From positions 21,551 through 85,550 of the forward strand of contig JAGRFY010000016.1 of the NCBI GenBank assembly GCA_020445765.1: DNA of 64,000 bases. Reading direction: 5' to 3'. Each line of letters opens with the position of its first letter. The stretch's first letter is position 1. Under the pieces are notes generated by a model. That model was not told the origin of the DNA and searched no databases. It saw only the letters and a program-made list of their open reading frames with translations. This document shows positions 16,988-26,262 of this stretch, piece by piece. Source of the stretch: Rhodocyclaceae bacterium. GTDB lineage: Bacteria > Pseudomonadota > Gammaproteobacteria > Burkholderiales > Rhodocyclaceae. A program made the position numbers and the translations under genes.

Positions 16988-18355
16988 TCATCGACCGCGG
17001 ACGATTCGCCGGAGCTTGAGCAGTAGCCGGACCACCGGGTTGTTTCGGATTCTCGCGACGTCGGCTTCGAGCGACTGGATTCGCTGGTCGCGTCGATGGA
17101 TCTCGTCGCCCATCTTCTGCATGTTGGCAAAGCGCTCTTCGAGCATCTTCCCCTGGGCGGCGATCGTGGCGTCGCGCTCGTCCACCAGCCGGGTCTGGTC
17201 GCGGATCGTCTGTTCGCGGCTGGCGATGTCGCCCTCGAGGGCCTTGACCGTGCGCCAGCGGGCCTCGATCAGATCCTTCTGGGTCATGATTGCCGCATTG
17301 CGCTCGTCGATCATGAAGCGCATGCGTTCCATTGCCTGCCAGCGCTGCTCGAGCATCTCCGCCTGGGAGTCCAGCTGGTGCGCCAGTTTGGCGATCTCGC
17401 CGGCACTGGCGAACACCCGGCGATCGAGCGCGGTACAGGTCGCGAGTTGCTCGGCCCACCAGCCGCCGTCGGCGGGGGCCGTGTCGCGCTGAAGGTCGGC
17501 TTCGTCGGCGCCGTGCAGTGCACGCACCAGCAGCGCCAGCGTGGCCGCGGGTGGTCCGCTGGGATTCTTCAGCAATGCGCAGATCGCGTCGTCGATGGGG
17601 CGCGGATCGCCCTGCGCCTGCGTGATCCGATCGATTCGACCGATCGACAGCGTCTGGATGAAGGCGTTTTCATGGATGTGGCGCCAGCGATCACCTTCCG
17701 ACAAGGTGTTGCTCGGGTGCAGCCGATAGTCCAGCAACGGTTCGCCCCGCAACCAGACCAGTGGCGTAAGTGCGGCGGCCTCGAGCGCCCAGGCCCAGTC
17801 GTGGGTGTAGCGCAGCGGGCGAAACGCACCGATTTCACCGGCGAGCGCGCGCCGGAACACGAAGTTGGAGGTGGTGACCGCCAGGTTGCCGCTCAGGAAC
17901 CAGTCGGTAGCCGGCCTCGGCACGCACCAGGCACAGGCATCGCGGTATTCGCGGGCGCGTTCGTGGTCCGGGCAAGGGGCGCCTGAGTCATCGACGAAAC
18001 GCAATGTCGAGAACGCGAATCCGGCATCCTGTGCGCGCATTTCATCGACGATCCGCTGCAGGCGCCCGGGTGTGTACACGTCGTCGGAATTGAGGATCGC
18101 GACGAATTCGCCGCTGGCGCAGGCGAGGGCCTCGTTGAGGGTGGCGTGGGCACCGGCGTTGGTGTCGTGTCGGCTGGCCTTGACGCGGGGGTCGTCGATC
18201 GCCTCGATGATCGACCAGGAATCGTCTGCGGACGCGTCGTCGATGATGATCAGCTCGAGGTCGTCGAGAGTTTGCGCAAGCACGCTGTCGATCGCGGCGC
18301 GCAGATAGCGGGCATGGTTGTAGGAGGGGAGCAGGACGCTGACGACCGGCGACAT
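16988..18355 (-). CDS. Family 2 glycosyltransferase with C-terminal coiled coil
   Basis: A 455-residue protein. A GT-A domain (about 1-230) has VSVLLPSYNHARYLRAAIDS at the N-terminus, IDDASADDS and the metal-site region ILNSDD. Residues of about 300-430 form a long coiled coil rich in Glu, Arg and Gln (for example LDSQAEMLEQRWQAMERM). The end NPVVRLLLKLRRIVRG is a common basic tail in such enzymes and may bind the membrane. The coiled coil could set chain length or hold an assembly complex together, by analogy with other polymerising systems; that is inference. Confidence 0.85.
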   Translation of the reverse strand: MSPVVSVLLPSYNHARYLRAAIDSVLAQTLDDLELIIIDDASADDSWSIIEAIDDPRVKASRHDTNAGAHATLNEALACASGEFVAILNSDDVYTPGRLQRIVDEMRAQDAGFAFSTLRFVDDSGAPCPDHERAREYRDACAWCVPRPATDWFLSGNLAVTTSNFVFRRALAGEIGAFRPLRYTHDWAWALEAAALTPLVWLRGEPLLDYRLHPSNTLSEGDRWRHIHENAFIQTLSIGRIDRITQAQGDPRPIDDAICALLKNPSGPPAATLALLVRALHGADEADLQRDTAPADGGWWAEQLATCTALDRRVFASAGEIAKLAHQLDSQAEMLEQRWQAMERMRFMIDERNAAIMTQKDLIEARWRTVKALEGDIASREQTIRDQTRLVDERDATIAAQGKMLEERFANMQKMGDEIHRRDQRIQSLEADVARIRNNPVVRLLLKLRRIVRGR

Positions 18356-18374
18356 GGTGCGATGATCCTTACGC

Positions 18375-21152
18375 TTACAGGTTGAGCCCGGCGGGCGGCG
18401 GCGTCAGCTGATCGAGCCGACGCATGCATTCGGCGACGACGTCGGCATCGGACGGTCCGAGCTGGCAGGGCAGGGAGCCTGCTTCGGTCGCCGCTTCCGC
18501 GAAACGTTCGGCCATTGCCGCCGAGCTCGTCAGCAGCACTTCGCACGCCAGCAACCAGCTGGCATCCTCCGGTGCCTTGGGAACGAAGAACAGGCGGCGG
18601 GTCGCGGTCAGCCTGGCGACCTCGTGTGCCAGTTCCTGCCAGATGCCGGTGTCGCCGGTGCTGCGGGTGATGGCGACGGCAATGTCGTTGCGCGCAGCAC
18701 TGAACTGTCGTGCCGCGTCGAGCAGGCGCCGCGCCGCAGCGGCATCTTCGGGCTCGCCGGGATGCAGCGCAATCCGCATGCGGTCGGGGATGCCCAGCCA
18801 GTAGTGGATGCGCGCCCGGACCTGCGCCCGATCGGTCCGCAGCTCGGCGATGCGCGGGTGGCGTGGCGGCGCGCCGCCGGGCTGCGAAGCGCTGGCGGCG
18901 CGTGCCTCACACAGGGCGCGGCTGCCGCGCTCGTGATGCAGCGCGGCCTCGAGCCGGATGCGTGCGCGGGCACCGAGATCGTGCCGCAGCCTCAGAGTGG
19001 CCATCGAATCGGCCAGCAACGGCAGCGGGTCGGACGAAGGCGGCTCCCGGCCGGCCGGCAGCAGGGCATTGACAGCGGCGACGCTTTGGCTGCGGTCGAT
19101 CGGCCGCATCCGGCCCAGATGCGCCCGCATCGCCTGCAGGCGCGGCCTGTCGAGTTGTCCGATTGCCCGCGACAGGCTGCGCGCGTCGGCATCGATCAGG
19201 AGTCCGCCAAGGCCGTCGTCGATGCGCTCGGAGAAGGCACCGCCGCGGGTCGCGATCACCGGGACCGCAAGCGCCTGCATTTCGCTGAGGGTATAGCTGA
19301 ACGATTCCGGCACCGACGACAGCAAAAGCGCTGCGTCCGGCGCAAAGGCGCGCACCTGATCACCGAGGGTATCGGCGCGGTAGGTCGGAATCACGCGAAC
19401 ACCGTCGGTGCCGGCAAAGCAGCGACCGAAGTCGCCGGCGCCGAGCAACAGCAACTCCGCGTCCGCCAGCAGCCCGGGCAGGGCCTCGGTCAGCAGATCG
19501 AGCCCCTTGTGGGGCGCCAGTCGGCCCGGTACCAGCAGGCGCAGCTTGCCGCCGGCCGGCGGCATCGACGCCGGCCCGAGTGACGCGAGGTCGATGCCGT
19601 GCGGCACGATCGTCGTGTTGTCGGTCGTGACGGCGGGCATCAGCGCATGCCAGCGGTCGACCAGGCTGCGGCTCGGTGCCACCAGCGCGAGTCTGCCCGA
19701 ATCGATGCGGCTGGCCAGCCGTGCCCGCAGTTGCAGCCAGTCGTCGGTCGTGGTGTTGTGCCAGAACACGTTCGCCGAATTGTGGCCAAGGCAGGCATCG
19801 AGATCGGTCGGCCCGCAGCGGATGCAGCCGGTCCCGAAATGACCGAACAGCGCCGGGCAGAACGGAAACATGTCGTGCAGCACCAGTGCAGTCGGCAGGT
19901 CGGTGTCGAGGACTTCGAGGCTGTGCCCGATCAGCGAGGAAACGATCAGCCGCCTGGCGCCGCAAAATGCGATGACCTCTTCGAGAAACGCGCGGTATTC
20001 CGGGTGGTCGAAGCCGCAGGCCCGGATCGGCAGCAACAGGTCACGACTCGCCAGCGGGTGTGGCCGTCCCGGTTCGCGAAGCTCGAGCCGGAATCCGGCC
20101 GCGTTGCGGTGACTGACCGACTGCAGCACGAGATTGCGATGCTCGCCATCGGCAGCGTGGAAATCGTCGATCCAGCGGCTGATGCCGCCCCCCCAGCCGT
20201 GCGCGACGTGTAGCTGGACCGGCCGCCGGTCGCGCGGCTGCACGCTTGCCGTGGGCCAGACGAAATCCTTCGGGAGGATGCCTCGCTCCTGCTGGACGCA
20301 CGCCTCTTCACGGCCACCGAGGGCGCTGCGCGCACGGTCGATGCGCTCGCGAAAGCTGGCCAGCGGATCTCGAGCCACGAAGTCCGCGACCCGTTCCAGG
20401 TAGTCGGGGTGGCGCTCGAGCAGTCGCTGGTGGGCATCGTGCTGCAGCCGCGCCCGTTCCTCGCCGAAGCTGACGCCACCCTCGTGGAAGACGAAGACGT
20501 CGGCCGCAAGCAGGTGTTGCCAGCCGAGTTCCGACGCCCGCAGGCAGAAATCGTTCTCCTCGCCGTAGCCGCGGCCGAAACGTTCCTCATCGAACGGGCC
20601 GGTCGCTGCCAGCGCGTCGCGCCGGATGTACATGCAGAAACCGACGGCGGTCGGCAACTCCCGGCTCTCGCCGGACAGTTCCCGGGCGAACAGGGCGTCG
20701 AGCGTCTCGAGCCCGAGCGTGCCCGGAACTCCGCCGCGCCAGCCGTCGAATGGATACGAGCATACGGTTGCGCTGTTCGAGAACGGCGTGACCGTGGCAG
20801 TACGCGGGCGGGAGTAGGCGCAACGGGCCAGCCTTGCGAGCCAGTCACCGGCAACCCGAGCATCGCTGTTGAGCAGTACGACATCGCGCTCCGGGTGCAG
20901 CGCCATCCCGCGATTGACGGTCGCGACGAAGCCGCGGTTGTCGGCATTGCGCAGTACCGTGACGCCCGTCCTGTCCGCGAGCGCGGCAACGTAAGCCGCC
21001 ACCGCCGGCTCCGGGCTGGCATCGTCAATCACCACCAGGTGACGGCGCGCATCCGGCATGCCGCCGAGCACGCTTTCGATACAGTCACGGGTGTGATCGA
21101 GCCCTCTGTACACGGGGACGATCACATCGATCTTGCGCGCGTCGAGATTCAA
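18375..21152 (-). CDS. Bifunctional glycosyltransferase, GT2 fused to GT4
   Basis: About 925 residues. Residues 1-250 are a GT2 domain: IDVIVPVYRGLDHTRDCIES, VIDDASPEP, VVLLNSDAR, then EERFGRGYGEENDFCLRA. Residues of about 325-690 are a GT4-like domain: VVIS-type middle, LLVPGRLAPHKGLDLLTEAL, and VPESFSYTLSEMQALAVPVIA with the E-x7-E motif. The last ~220 residues are unrecognised. The frame stays open into the sulfotransferase gene. TTG 21152 overlapping that gene's stop (TTGA) gives a start exactly at the GT2 fold. No ATG is available near that point, so the start is uncertain. Confidence 0.8.
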   Translation of the reverse strand: MNLDARKIDVIVPVYRGLDHTRDCIESVLGGMPDARRHLVVIDDASPEPAVAAYVAALADRTGVTVLRNADNRGFVATVNRGMALHPERDVVLLNSDARVAGDWLARLARCAYSRPRTATVTPFSNSATVCSYPFDGWRGGVPGTLGLETLDALFARELSGESRELPTAVGFCMYIRRDALAATGPFDEERFGRGYGEENDFCLRASELGWQHLLAADVFVFHEGGVSFGEERARLQHDAHQRLLERHPDYLERVADFVARDPLASFRERIDRARSALGGREEACVQQERGILPKDFVWPTASVQPRDRRPVQLHVAHGWGGGISRWIDDFHAADGEHRNLVLQSVSHRNAAGFRLELREPGRPHPLASRDLLLPIRACGFDHPEYRAFLEEVIAFCGARRLIVSSLIGHSLEVLDTDLPTALVLHDMFPFCPALFGHFGTGCIRCGPTDLDACLGHNSANVFWHNTTTDDWLQLRARLASRIDSGRLALVAPSRSLVDRWHALMPAVTTDNTTIVPHGIDLASLGPASMPPAGGKLRLLVPGRLAPHKGLDLLTEALPGLLADAELLLLGAGDFGRCFAGTDGVRVIPTYRADTLGDQVRAFAPDAALLLSSVPESFSYTLSEMQALAVPVIATRGGAFSERIDDGLGGLLIDADARSLSRAIGQLDRPRLQAMRAHLGRMRPIDRSQSVAAVNALLPAGREPPSSDPLPLLADSMATLRLRHDLGARARIRLEAALHHERGSRALCEARAASASQPGGAPPRHPRIAELRTDRAQVRARIHYWLGIPDRMRIALHPGEPEDAAAARRLLDAARQFSAARNDIAVAITRSTGDTGIWQELAHEVARLTATRRLFFVPKAPEDASWLLACEVLLTSSAAMAERFAEAATEAGSLPCQLGPSDADVVAECMRRLDQLTPPPAGLNL

Positions 21153-22057
21153 TTGGCTTCGCTGACCTGCGCGGCGGCAAGGGCACACCGGTCGCGCAAG
21201 GTGGCCTGCAGGCGGCGGTTCATGTCGTCGAGTTCGGCGTCGAGGTCGGTGATATCGAGCGGTTCCAGCAGGCAGTGCTTGGCGTCGACCGGCGGGAAGG
21301 CGTTGCTGGCAGCGTAGAGCGCCTGCCGTACCGTGTCGCGTGCGGCCTGATCGACATCGCTGGCATTGAGCTTCTGCCACGCCTCGCATAGCCAGGGATG
21401 GGCGCCGCTGAACTCGCCCTGGCGGAAATCCGAAGCTTCCGGCGCGATGCCGAAGGCGCCTAGAAAGTCGTTGATGATCGAGCCGCCGTCGAAGGCCTTC
21501 CTATCGTATAGCCGTGCATGCACCCGGTCGGCACCGAACACCTTGATCCAGGGTTCCAGTCGCCAGGCCAGATCGGCCGACCTCAAGTGGTAGCGCAGGA
21601 AGCGCTCCAGCGGCATGGCTTCGCCGTGGGTGAGTTCGTGCCGGTAGCGCGATAGCAGGAAATCGAGCGGCTCGCGCAGATAGGCTAGGACGAAGACTTC
21701 GGCATCCCCGAAGAAATCGCGAACGGCCTCGATTGCGCCGGGATAGTAATTGAGCCGACAGTATTCCTCTGAGGTCAGCAACAAGGTCGCGTCGGCCGGC
21801 ATTTCGGCGCGCTGCGCGTCGTAGTATTCGTCAATCTCGTCGAGCGTGAAGTCGCGGTCGGCCCACGGAAACTTCTCGGGGCAGCAGGCCCAGGCCAGCT
21901 CCGGGTGCCCGGTCCAGTGGCTGAGCCCTTCCGGCACCCATAGGCCGCGTTCGCGATAGATTGCGGCGAACTCGGCCAGATTGGCCTGCACCGCAGACGA
22001 TCCCGTCTTGTGAAATCCGATGTGCAGGACGATTCGCCTGCCCTTGCAAGCTTGCAC
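21149..22057 (-). CDS. Sulfotransferase-family protein
   Basis: A protein of about 302 residues. LHIGFHKTGSSAVQ near the N-terminus matches the 5'-phosphosulfate (PAPS) loop, and LREPLDFLLSRYRHEL near residues 145-160 matches the 3'-phosphate site of sulfotransferases. GTG 22057 is preferred because AGGAG lies 6 bases upstream; TTG 22063 is the alternative. It is the first gene of the eight-gene minus-strand glycan operon. It probably sulfates a sugar residue, though some members of this group act on other acceptors. Confidence 0.78.
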   Translation of the reverse strand: MQACKGRRIVLHIGFHKTGSSAVQANLAEFAAIYRERGLWVPEGLSHWTGHPELAWACCPEKFPWADRDFTLDEIDEYYDAQRAEMPADATLLLTSEEYCRLNYYPGAIEAVRDFFGDAEVFVLAYLREPLDFLLSRYRHELTHGEAMPLERFLRYHLRSADLAWRLEPWIKVFGADRVHARLYDRKAFDGGSIINDFLGAFGIAPEASDFRQGEFSGAHPWLCEAWQKLNASDVDQAARDTVRQALYAASNAFPPVDAKHCLLEPLDITDLDAELDDMNRRLQATLRDRCALAAAQVSEAN

Positions 22058-22480
22058 CGACAACTCCTGATCCGTGCTGTGGGTCGAGACCTTGCGGTGG
22101 GCACCAAATCGGTGCGACCGGCGTGGCCGCAGCGATTATGCAACAGCCGGACCAATCTCGCCGACGCTGCCTACGGGCGGTGTTCGCCGAGGTCTCCTCG
22201 TCGAAGGCGAAACCGCCCTCGTCGACGGGCCCTCGCCACCGACCGGCAATCGTTCCGCGACGCCCTTCGCGGCGTGCCCGACAGCTGCTGCGAAATTCGG
22301 CACGGCGTGCTGAGAGGCCCACGGACAAAGTTCGGTGCGGGGCACGGTCGCGGGCAACGGATACGCGATTCGGCGCACAGTCGATCACCGGGCTTATTTG
22401 GAAAGTGAATGTTACCGGAGGCCTGGAAAAGCCCGACGCGCTACAATTCGCATCACCCGCAACAAGCCCTGATCCTAGCG
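22058..22480. other. Divergent 423-base gap between the glycan operon and the FecR gene
   Basis: No convincing gene lies here. A TACAAT hexamer at 22442-22447, within CGCTACAATTCGC, is a likely -10 box for the FecR-domain gene, 34 bases before its ATG. The -35 region is poor. The rest is GC-rich and gives only overlapping shadow frames. A minus-strand promoter for the sulfotransferase gene must lie here but is not evident. Confidence 0.4.
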
Positions 22481-22936
22481 ATGTCGTCGTATTCCGCATT
22501 TTCGCGCCTGATGCTGGCGTGTGCCTTGGCCTTGCTGACACGTGTCGCGCTGGCTGAAGACGGACCGATCGGATACGTCAAGACCCACGCGGGTGCGGCC
22601 TTCGTCGTTTCGGCCGGCAAGTCGATGGAAGCGGTGCCCGGGCTTGCGCTGCGACAAGGCGATGTCCTTCGGACCGGTGACGACGGTCGCCTCGGCCTGA
22701 TCCTGCTCGACAACACCGTGATGTCACTCGGACCGAATGCGGAGATGGTCATAGACGAATACCTGTTCGAGCCTGGAAACGAGCAGCTCGGACTGGGCGT
22801 CCGGCTCTTGCGCGGCACGATGCAGTTCATTTCGGGGGTCATCGCCAAGCTGCGGCCGGAAGCGGTGAAGGTCAAGACCGCGACCGGAACGATCGGTGTC
22901 CGCGGGACACGGTTTCTTGTCGACGCGGGGAACTGA
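22481..22936 (+). CDS. Exported FecR-domain protein
   Basis: A 151-residue protein. The signal peptide runs to about residue 24 (LMLACALALLTRVALA). A FecR-like domain includes GAAFVVSAGKSMEAVPGLAL, LRTGDDGRLGLILLDNTVMSLGPNAEM and VKTATGTIGVRGTRFLV. Unlike TonB-system FecR it has no N-terminal anti-sigma region, so it is a stand-alone periplasmic domain. It lies three bases before an OmpA-like lipoprotein gene and faces a CHASE2 adenylate cyclase gene, a neighbourhood seen with this class. ATG 22481 is chosen because the signal peptide starts there. Confidence 0.85.
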   Translation: MSSYSAFSRLMLACALALLTRVALAEDGPIGYVKTHAGAAFVVSAGKSMEAVPGLALRQGDVLRTGDDGRLGLILLDNTVMSLGPNAEMVIDEYLFEPGNEQLGLGVRLLRGTMQFISGVIAKLRPEAVKVKTATGTIGVRGTRFLVDAGN

Positions 22937-22939
22937 CCC

Positions 22940-23536
22940 ATGGTCTTGGCAAGGACTCTTCGTCTCGTGGCGATCGCGCTGCCTGTGGTGCTGACGGCTT
23001 GTGCGCCGAAGTCGTGGGTGGTATTGCTTCCCGACGAGGACGGCCGTACCGGCCGCATCATCGTCAGCGGCGAAGAAGGGCAGACCGAGGTTGCCGAAGC
23101 CGGCGTCGCGGCATCGCTCGACACGCCGAAGCCCGAGACCTTCAAGGTCACGCCCTACCGGATCGAGCAGACCTTCGGTGGTGCGCTCGCGGCCCAGCCC
23201 AAGCCGCCCGCCGTGTTCACGTTGTATTTCGAAAGCGGAGGGGCTCGCCTGACCGCGGAATCCGAGGCCTTGCTGCCGGCGGTGCTGGCCGAGTCGGCGG
23301 CACGCGACGGTGCCGACATCTCGATCGTCGGTCATACCGACACGACCGGCGATCCGGCCGACAACAAGGCGCTCGGCATGCTCAGGGCCACTTTGGTGCG
23401 TGACGCGCTGGTCGCCGCCGGCTTGCGCCTTGACCGGATCTCCACCGAGAGCCACGGCGAGGGCAACCTGCTGGTCAAGACGCCCGACGATACGCAGGAA
23501 CCCTATAACCGCCGGGTCGAGGTCGTCGTCCGCTGA
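22940..23536 (+). CDS. OmpA-like peptidoglycan-binding lipoprotein
   Basis: A 198-residue protein. The signal peptide has lipobox LTAC (Cys near residue 22). An N-terminal 70 residues of unknown fold precede an OmpA C-terminal domain (about 90-198) with FTLYFESGGARLTAESEALL, SIVGHTDTTGDPADN and NRRVEVVVR. Those motifs bind meso-diaminopimelate in peptidoglycan. It is co-transcribed with the FecR-domain gene (3-base gap). The pair probably forms an envelope assembly. Confidence 0.88.
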   Translation: MVLARTLRLVAIALPVVLTACAPKSWVVLLPDEDGRTGRIIVSGEEGQTEVAEAGVAASLDTPKPETFKVTPYRIEQTFGGALAAQPKPPAVFTLYFESGGARLTAESEALLPAVLAESAARDGADISIVGHTDTTGDPADNKALGMLRATLVRDALVAAGLRLDRISTESHGEGNLLVKTPDDTQEPYNRRVEVVVR

Positions 23537-23579
23537 TCTCTGGCTGCCCGGATCGTACCGGGTCGGTGGTTCCGCGCCC

Positions 23580-25691
23580 TCAGCCCCGGAGATCGATCAT
23601 GTCGTCCCGCGCGCCCTGGCGCAGGCGTGTCAGATGCAGCGCGCACAGCGGGTCGTCTGGCCTTTCCCGGGACAGGGATTCGAATTGCGACAGCGCCTTC
23701 GGGTCGCCGCGCCTCATCGACTCGAATGCCTGCTGATAGTCTTGATCCGGCGCCTGCAATGGCTCGAATGCCGTCACCGGGCGTCGCTGGCCCCGCAGCT
23801 GCAGCCGCCCGATCGGTCGGGCCGACGCGCCGGGGCACTGGACCAGCGTTGACTCGGACACGCAGATTCGCGTGCCCAGGATCTTGTTCGCAGCTTCGAG
23901 CCGTGCAGCCGAATTGACGGGATCGCCCAGCGCCCGGTACTCCATCATCGTGCTGCCGCCAAAGTTGCCGACCGTCACTTCGCCGCTATTGACGCCGATC
24001 CGCGTCCTGCAGAAGCGCTGCTCCGCACTGCTGTGGCCGGCCGCGAAGTCGTAGGCAAATCGGTCGAGATCGCGAGCGCAGGCGAGGGCCCGGGCTGCAT
24101 GGTCCGGCTGATAGACCGGAGCCGAGAACATCGCGATCATGCCGTCGCCGGCGATGCCGACGAGGGTTCCTTCATGGCGGAAGACGATCGCGATCATGCC
24201 GTCGAGATAGCTGTTGATGACACCGACTGCTTCGCGCGGCGGCGTGCTTTCGATGTATCCGGTGAAGCCCTCCAGATCAGTGAATATGAAGCTGCACTCC
24301 TGGCGCCGCCCGCCCAGCTCCAGCGCGTCCGGGCGCTCGACCAGATGCTCGACCAGGTTCGGCGATACATAGCGGGAGAAGGCATCGCGGATCCAGCGCT
24401 GGCGACGATCGCTGCGGTAGAGGCGGGACAGCGAAGCCAATGACAGACACGTGACCCATGCCAGCACTGGCGACACCGCGTCCGACACCAGTCCGAATTG
24501 CACAAACAGCCAGCGACCGACGGAAAGGCTGGCAAGCGGCAAGGCGACCAGCAGCAGAGCGATCCGCCAGGTCGGCCAGCGCTGAGCGAGGCGGATCAGC
24601 AGCAGGGCCACGCCCAGCAGCGTGATGATCTCGCAACCGATCAGCCAGCCGGGCCGGCCGATCCAGTCGCGGCCAAGCAGTTGCTCGATCAATTGGCGGT
24701 GGATTTCGACGCCGGGCACCTGTTCGCCCATCGGAGTCTGACGGACGTCGTGCAACAGCGCGGCTGAACTGCCGACCAGTACCATGCGCCCGTCCAGCCG
24801 GGGCAGGGGCGCCTCGTCGTTCAGCACCTGCCAGGCGGGGAGATAGGCACTGGCCAGCCGCGGCCGATAGTGAACCCAGGCCAGAGCGTCAGGCTCGGTC
24901 GGGATGCGCAGCGCGCCGATGCCGATCGCCGACAGCCCCTGCCCTGAGGGCGCGGCCTCCAGCCGATAGCGGTCGGTATCGACACTCAGGCGGATCATCT
25001 CGAGCGCCAGTGCCGGTGCGCGCCGGCCCTCGGCAAGGACCAGCAGGGGGACCTGCCTGACGATTGCGTCCGCGCTGTCCACGACGCTGAAATGTCCGAT
25101 CCCGCGCGCCGCCCGTTCGAGAGCCGGCAGCGAGCCGAGACGACCGGCAAAGCGCAACAGGCCGACATCCGGGTCAGTCCCCGCGCTTACGGCAAAAACA
25201 GCCTTGTCCGGTACAGCCTGGCGCGGCAAATTCTGCAATGGATAGCCCAGGGCGACATTCGTCCTGGCCGCAACCTCGGCGAATTGCCGGTCGTGGTCCG
25301 GAAGCGCGCCGAGCAAGTCGGCCAGCAGCGGCGTCGCCGGCCATAGATCGAGCATCGCCCGCGGACTCGTCCTGTCGGGTTCGGTGAATGCCATGTCGAA
25401 GCCGACCACGGCGGCACCGGCATGATCGAGTCGAACTAGCATTTCCGCGAGGCGGTTGCGCGGCCAGGGCCATTGGCCGAGGCGCCGAAGGCTTTCTTCG
25501 TCGATGTCGACCACCATGACCTGGCGATCAGCCGCAGGACGCGGGTGCCAGCGCTGGAGCTGATCGAAATAGGCGTGGCGGGCAGCGCTCAGCGGAGTCG
25601 GATCGACCAGGTAGACGAGCGCGCAGATCAGCAGGCCAAGGTAGGGCAGCAATGCCGACAAGCCGGCCTCGGCCCTTCCATCACGCAGCAT
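23580..25691 (-). CDS. CHASE2-domain class III adenylate cyclase
   Basis: A 703-residue membrane sensor. There is one N-terminal membrane helix, a periplasmic CHASE2 domain (about 35-335, with VMVVDIDEESLRRLGQWPWPR), three membrane helices (about 350-425) and a cytoplasmic cyclase domain (about 455-625). Metal-binding Asp residues lie in FTDLEGFT (near 471) and AGDGMIAMF (near 515). The transition-state part is EYRALGDPVNSAARLE, with the adenine-selecting Asp and the Asn/Arg pair. It probably makes cAMP in response to an envelope signal. It starts 3 bases after moaC and converges on the FecR/OmpA pair. Confidence 0.88.
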   Translation of the reverse strand: MLRDGRAEAGLSALLPYLGLLICALVYLVDPTPLSAARHAYFDQLQRWHPRPAADRQVMVVDIDEESLRRLGQWPWPRNRLAEMLVRLDHAGAAVVGFDMAFTEPDRTSPRAMLDLWPATPLLADLLGALPDHDRQFAEVAARTNVALGYPLQNLPRQAVPDKAVFAVSAGTDPDVGLLRFAGRLGSLPALERAARGIGHFSVVDSADAIVRQVPLLVLAEGRRAPALALEMIRLSVDTDRYRLEAAPSGQGLSAIGIGALRIPTEPDALAWVHYRPRLASAYLPAWQVLNDEAPLPRLDGRMVLVGSSAALLHDVRQTPMGEQVPGVEIHRQLIEQLLGRDWIGRPGWLIGCEIITLLGVALLLIRLAQRWPTWRIALLLVALPLASLSVGRWLFVQFGLVSDAVSPVLAWVTCLSLASLSRLYRSDRRQRWIRDAFSRYVSPNLVEHLVERPDALELGGRRQECSFIFTDLEGFTGYIESTPPREAVGVINSYLDGMIAIVFRHEGTLVGIAGDGMIAMFSAPVYQPDHAARALACARDLDRFAYDFAAGHSSAEQRFCRTRIGVNSGEVTVGNFGGSTMMEYRALGDPVNSAARLEAANKILGTRICVSESTLVQCPGASARPIGRLQLRGQRRPVTAFEPLQAPDQDYQQAFESMRRGDPKALSQFESLSRERPDDPLCALHLTRLRQGARDDMIDLRG

Positions 25692-25694
25692 CGT

Positions 25695-26180
25695 TCAGTT
25701 CGCGTCGGCAACCCAGTGGCCGGACTTGCCGCCCAGCTTCTCGAGCAGCCGGACGTCGCCGATCGTCATGCCCCGGTCGATGGCCTTGCACATGTCGTAG
25801 ATTGTCAGCAGGCCGATCTGCACCGCGGTCAGGGCTTCCATCTCGACGCCTGTCCGGCCGAAGGTCTCCGCTGTGACGACGCACCGGATCCGGCTTGCGC
25901 CGCGATCGATGTCGAATTCGGCGGCCACCCGGGTCAGCGGCAGGGGATGGCACAGCGGTATCAGCTCCGAAGTCCGCTTGGCCGCCTGAATCGCGGCGAT
26001 ACGTGCGATGCCGATGACATCTCCCTTGCGGGTGTCGCCGGCTTCCACCATGGCAAGTGTCTCGGGGCGCATCGAGATATAGCCGGCTGCTCGCGCGATC
26101 CTGCGTGTTTCGGCCTTGCCGCCGACATCGACCATGTGGGCCTTGCCGTCGCGATCGAAATGGGTCAGCGCATCGCTCAT
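25695..26180 (-). CDS. moaC: Cyclic pyranopterin monophosphate synthase MoaC
   Basis: A 161-residue cytoplasmic enzyme of molybdenum cofactor synthesis that makes cyclic pyranopterin monophosphate in the MoaA/MoaC step. The conserved block [11 protein letters not shown] (about 74-84) is present. The catalytic residues, equivalent to Lys51, Asp128 and Lys131 of the Escherichia coli enzyme, are seen as Lys52, Asp129 and Lys132. It is full length. No other moa gene is in the window. It lies directly upstream of the cyclase gene, which is probably a matter of shared transcription rather than function. Confidence 0.95.
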   Translation of the reverse strand: MSDALTHFDRDGKAHMVDVGGKAETRRIARAAGYISMRPETLAMVEAGDTRKGDVIGIARIAAIQAAKRTSELIPLCHPLPLTRVAAEFDIDRGASRIRCVVTAETFGRTGVEMEALTAVQIGLLTIYDMCKAIDRGMTIGDVRLLEKLGGKSGHWVADAN

Positions 26181-26248
26181 CGCGCAGGTCTCCCGGGTGG
26201 GGTGGTTTCGCGGCGTTGCACCGCCAAGGGAACGCCTTCGAAAGGCTC

Positions 26249-26259
26249 GCTATCATAGC
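26249..26259. promoter_or_regulatory. Palindromic GCTATCATAGC between moaC and the M48 protease gene
   Basis: This 11-base palindrome provides TATCAT on the plus strand and TATGAT on the minus strand at 26251-26256. It could therefore act as the -10 box for both divergent genes. On the plus strand transcription would begin at about the GTG at 26263, giving a leaderless message. No good -35 boxes were found. Confidence 0.35.
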
Positions 26260-26262
26260 ATC

